DNA from: Planctomycetota bacterium
GTDB lineage: Bacteria > Planctomycetota > UBA8742 > UBA2392
NCBI GenBank assembly: GCA_020845475.1
Contig: JADLFN010000073.1
Coordinates: 16,942-80,941 of the forward strand
Direction: 5' to 3'
DNA length: 64,000 nt
Of the stretch, positions 61,595-64,000 are shown piece after piece. The notes under the pieces are model-generated. The model saw only the letters and a program-made list of their open reading frames with translations, was not told where the DNA came from and did no database searches. The translations under genes were made by a program, and so were the position numbers. Position 1 is the stretch's first letter; the number at the start of each line of letters is the position of its first letter.

Positions 61595-62863
61595 ATGTAC
61601 GACCGCGACCCATCGATCAAACCCGTGCTGCAGGGCCAGTGTGTCTGGCCCGTGACACCCAATCAGGCGATGGTGGAAGGCGACGCGATGCTTTTCACCG
61701 CCTATGACGACCCGTTCCGCCGGCCCGAGACGGGTTTTCTGGGCCTGCCGCGCGTTGAGTATCAGCCCATCCGCATCGACGGCATCATCACGCCCGCGTT
61801 TTGCGACTGGCACTTCCACTACGTGCAGCACCGCGTGGCGGGCCACGGCAAGCCGCTGCTGCCCTGGCTGCGCGAGGACGCCTGGCCCGAGGAAGCCCGC
61901 TTTGCAGATCAGGCCTTTGCCGATGTAGCCGCGCAGGGCTTTGCCAAGAAGCAGTTGGCCGCGGGCACGGTGGCGGGCGCGTGCTGGTGCTCGCCGCACC
62001 CCGCCTCGGTGCGCGCGGCCAAGAACGCGGGGGTGCGTTTTTCGCTCATCGGCCCCGCGGTGATGACGGCTGGCGAGCCGCCCAATCTGGTGCGCCCGCT
62101 GGCGGAGTATCTGCGCGAACTCAAGGACTTGCAGATCGAGTTTGAGGAGGCGCTGGCGGTCAGCCCGCGCTTTGCGCTCTCGTGCAACGCCGACGACCTC
62201 AAAGAACTGGCGCGCTTTGCCTACGACTACACGCTCTGGACGCAGACGCACCTCGCCGAGAATCCCGATGAAGTCGCGGCCGTGGCAAAGCACTTCAAGA
62301 ACGCCAAGAGCTACACCGATGTGTACGACCAGGCAGGCCTGCTCACGCCGCGCACGCTGCTGGCCCATTGCGTGCATTTGAGTGAGTTCGACTGGCGCAC
62401 GATCAAACAGCGCGGCAGCATTGTGGTGCACTGTCCCACGAGCAATGAGGCGCTGAAATCCGGCCGCATGCCGCTGGAAAAGGTGCGCGCGCTGGACATT
62501 CCCTGGGTGCTGGGCAGCGATATCGGCGCGGGCCCGGACCTGTGCATGCTCGACGTGATCGAAGCCGCCATGCGCGTGCACGATTGGGAAGCGCCAGTGA
62601 CGGCGGTGGAGGCGTTTTTCCGGGCGACAGTCAGCCTCGAAACACTGGAGACTTACGCGTCACGCAAAAGCCGCATCACAAGGGTATTCGGCACGGGCCG
62701 CGCGGGGTTCGTCGAATTCAAACGCCCGCGTGGCATCGACAAAAGTGAACGCGACCCGGAAAAAATCCTGCTCGCGTTGATCGCCCAATACGACGGCCAC
62801 GCCAAGAACAGCATCGCGGCGGTGTACGATGCCGAATGCAACCTGCTCTACGAGAACCGGTGA
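61595..62863 (+). CDS. guaD: Guanine deaminase-like amidohydrolase
   Basis: 422 residues; ATG 61595 with AGGA upstream. Metal-dependent hydrolase of the ATZ/TRZ group: HxH in CDWHFHYVQHR, QTHLAENPDE (His and Glu), LLAHCVHLSEFDW and the Asp in LGSDIGAGPDLCMLDV. HLAEN plus AHCVHLS plus GSDIGAG is the guanine deaminase pattern (guanine to xanthine), though other purine or triazine substrates are possible. Stand-alone gene. A small palindrome GTGAGTGACTCAC (62860-62872) overlaps its stop. 62864-63066 has no gene. Confidence 0.82.
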   Translation: MYDRDPSIKPVLQGQCVWPVTPNQAMVEGDAMLFTAYDDPFRRPETGFLGLPRVEYQPIRIDGIITPAFCDWHFHYVQHRVAGHGKPLLPWLREDAWPEEARFADQAFADVAAQGFAKKQLAAGTVAGACWCSPHPASVRAAKNAGVRFSLIGPAVMTAGEPPNLVRPLAEYLRELKDLQIEFEEALAVSPRFALSCNADDLKELARFAYDYTLWTQTHLAENPDEVAAVAKHFKNAKSYTDVYDQAGLLTPRTLLAHCVHLSEFDWRTIKQRGSIVVHCPTSNEALKSGRMPLEKVRALDIPWVLGSDIGAGPDLCMLDVIEAAMRVHDWEAPVTAVEAFFRATVSLETLETYASRKSRITRVFGTGRAGFVEFKRPRGIDKSERDPEKILLALIAQYDGHAKNSIAAVYDAECNLLYENR

Positions 62864-62989
62864 GTGACTCACAAATAACCGTGTCGGTGGCAGTCAAAAC
62901 GAATTGGGGGCAGCAACCACGTGGAATCACTGCATGCATGGATTGAAGTCCAAGTAAGCGCGCCTTTTTTCAACAGAAACTAAACGCTC

Positions 62990-63002
62990 GTTGACTGTCA
63001 AC
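62990..63002. promoter_or_regulatory. Inverted repeat upstream of ATPase gene
   Basis: GTTGACTGTCAAC, perfect 6-bp arms around T, 64 nt before ATG 63067. Possible operator; it also contains the TTGAC...GTCAA half-sites seen in the intragenic palindromes. Confidence 0.35.
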
Positions 63003-63066
63003 ATTCCGAAAATTAGTGTCAAAGCCGAAATGCAGCTTTACCTAACGGCAACCAAGGGACGTCCCA

Positions 63067-63888
63067 ATGCGTCTGTGCATGCTTACGTGCCGCAATTTTA
63101 GGACACTATCAGATTTCCAACTGAAGTTCCCAGAGCAGTACTGCGCGATTTGCGGCAAGAACAATGCCGGAAAGACAACGGTTGTCCGTGCGCTTCAGGT
63201 GTTTTTCCCGCGTCATCATAGCCCGGTGTTGGATGACGAGGATATCGATTACCAATCCAGTTTCCCTGTATGGAAGAACAAGCGAAAGACAGCCAGCGAA
63301 CCGATTGAGTTAGCTGTGCAAATCGGGCTTACTAGTACGGCGGACCCAGGACTGACTCGGTTCGTTGATCGAATTATCCAAGCGAACACTCCGGCGGAAC
63401 AGTACTACCTAAGCGTTAACCTACGGCTTTCTAAACCAGGCAATCAACCTGAAGTCACCGTAAACATTAATGAAAAGGCACTCGGCGCATTTGAATCAAC
63501 CGAGATCTTCAAGCGAATTCGTACATCTTCCGTTGTTTTTTACCACAACTCGACTGAGTTAGATCGACCGATGTTCTTTCACAGGGCCCGAAGGCTTTTG
63601 CCTGTAAGGCTCGCCCAGTTGGGTGTCGAGGATCGCGCCGAGCTTGCGCGCGCACAGAACGCGGTTCAAAGATTCTCCAAAAAGCTAGCCAAACACAATC
63701 AAGAGGAGCTAGCAAGCCTGCTGGGAAAACTTGAGGATAAGTACAAGGTAGGACTGACCTTCCCGCAAATGGACTTCGAAGATGTTCCGATGGAGATTAC
63801 CCTTGCTGAAAAGGACTCGCACGTCAGCTTGGATGATTGGGGCAGCGGCACGCGCAACAGAACCAACGTATTTCTGGTTCCTCGCTGA
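63067..63888 (+). pseudogene. Truncated OLD/SMC-type AAA ATPase
   Basis: 273 residues. The N-terminal ABC-ATPase lobe is intact: LTCRNFRTLSDFQLKF then Walker A CGKNNAGKTTVVRAL, a middle with helical spacers, and DDWGSGTRNRTNVFL near the end, the ABC signature-like segment of OLD-family ATPases. Directly after it the frame ends in PR and a stop. Full-length relatives continue with Walker B and often a TOPRIM nuclease domain, all missing here. Composition is AT-richer than the neighbours. This appears to be the 5' part of a defence- or repair-type ATPase cut by recombination; a functional short form is less likely. Confidence 0.65.
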
Positions 63889-63889
63889 A

Positions 63890-64000
63890 TCATATGGATT
63901 TGGTTGGGGTGAGTTGGCGGGTGAAGGGGTCGAGGAGTTTGCCCAGCGGGGCGCCGATCAGGTAGATCATGGTCATAAACGTGTTCACGTTGCGGTAGCC
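63890..64000 (-). CDS. C-terminus of a protein, probably membrane-associated (partial)
   Basis: Minus-strand frame open from the window edge: 36 residues (GYRNVNTFMTMIYLIGAPLG, then KLLDPFTRQLTPTKSI) and a TGA stop at 63890-63892. The first 20 residues look like part of a membrane helix. GC-rich codons fit the chromosomal style. Its stop lies 2 nt from the end of the truncated ATPase, as if the foreign piece joins exactly at this gene's end. Too short to identify. Confidence 0.45.
   Translation of the reverse strand, partial: GYRNVNTFMTMIYLIGAPLGKLLDPFTRQLTPTKSI

Overview
The window is 64 kb of mostly GC-rich, densely packed bacterial chromosome. Gram-negative character is supported by KDO-8-phosphate synthase (kdsA) and several lipoproteins. 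Menaquinone is probably made by the futalosine route, since mqnC and mqnA are both present about 26 kb apart. Together with ribonuclease HIII, an RNase E/G with a large insert in its S1 domain, PrkA kinase, many exported repeat proteins and a Cys-hydrophobic-Arg C-terminal sorting signal, this suggests a Planctomycetota-like (PVC) or Myxococcota-like lineage. That placement is inference only. I found no rRNA, tRNA or CRISPR array.

Layout. 0-9.5 kb is housekeeping: a zinc-ribbon membrane protein, rnhC, a secreted protein, the DUF2344/RNase G pair, two related small membrane-anchored proteins and kdsA. 9.5-15.7 kb is a minus-strand tandem array of three large exported paralogues with no function I recognise. 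15.7-16.8 kb holds a GbsR/MarR-type regulator whose promoter carries a palindromic operator; a second copy of the operator precedes what looks like a broken target gene, next to a REP-like palindrome cluster. 16.7-20.1 kb is an AT-richer segment with an RTX-type repeat protein and a membrane-anchored protein. 20.2-29 kb has a degenerate S41 protease-like lipoprotein, a copper-type P1B ATPase, a secreted esterase, an adenylate cyclase and mqnC. 29-32.3 kb is accessory: a SUKH-ankyrin protein, a tandem pair of unknown paralogues and a lipoprotein.

32.5-34.3 kb encodes exported proteins built from one repeated domain (three copies, then one). 34.4-37.5 kb is a tightly coupled MacA/DevB-like adaptor, FtsX-like permease and ATPase operon. 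37.5-43.3 kb includes a 1548-residue beta-helix and repeat surface protein. 43.5-49.9 kb mixes metabolism (3-hydroxyacyl-CoA dehydrogenase, thrC), rpmB and small unknowns, including a retropepsin-like protein with a DUF5678-like partner. 50-58 kb is a co-oriented run: ankyrin, ferritin-like, prkA, mqnA, icd, hotdog thioesterase, ketosynthase and a degenerate ketosynthase partner. 58-62.9 kb holds exported and EF-hand proteins, xseA and guanine deaminase. The window ends with a truncated OLD/SMC-type ATPase of foreign composition.

Two signals cut across the genes. Short GGGGCGAC...GTCGCCCC palindromes sit at gene ends and often include the stop codon. Several genes have a TATAGT-like hexamer 5-6 nt before ATG with no Shine-Dalgarno, which suggests leaderless transcription. 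All functions come from reading motifs by eye; no database search was run.
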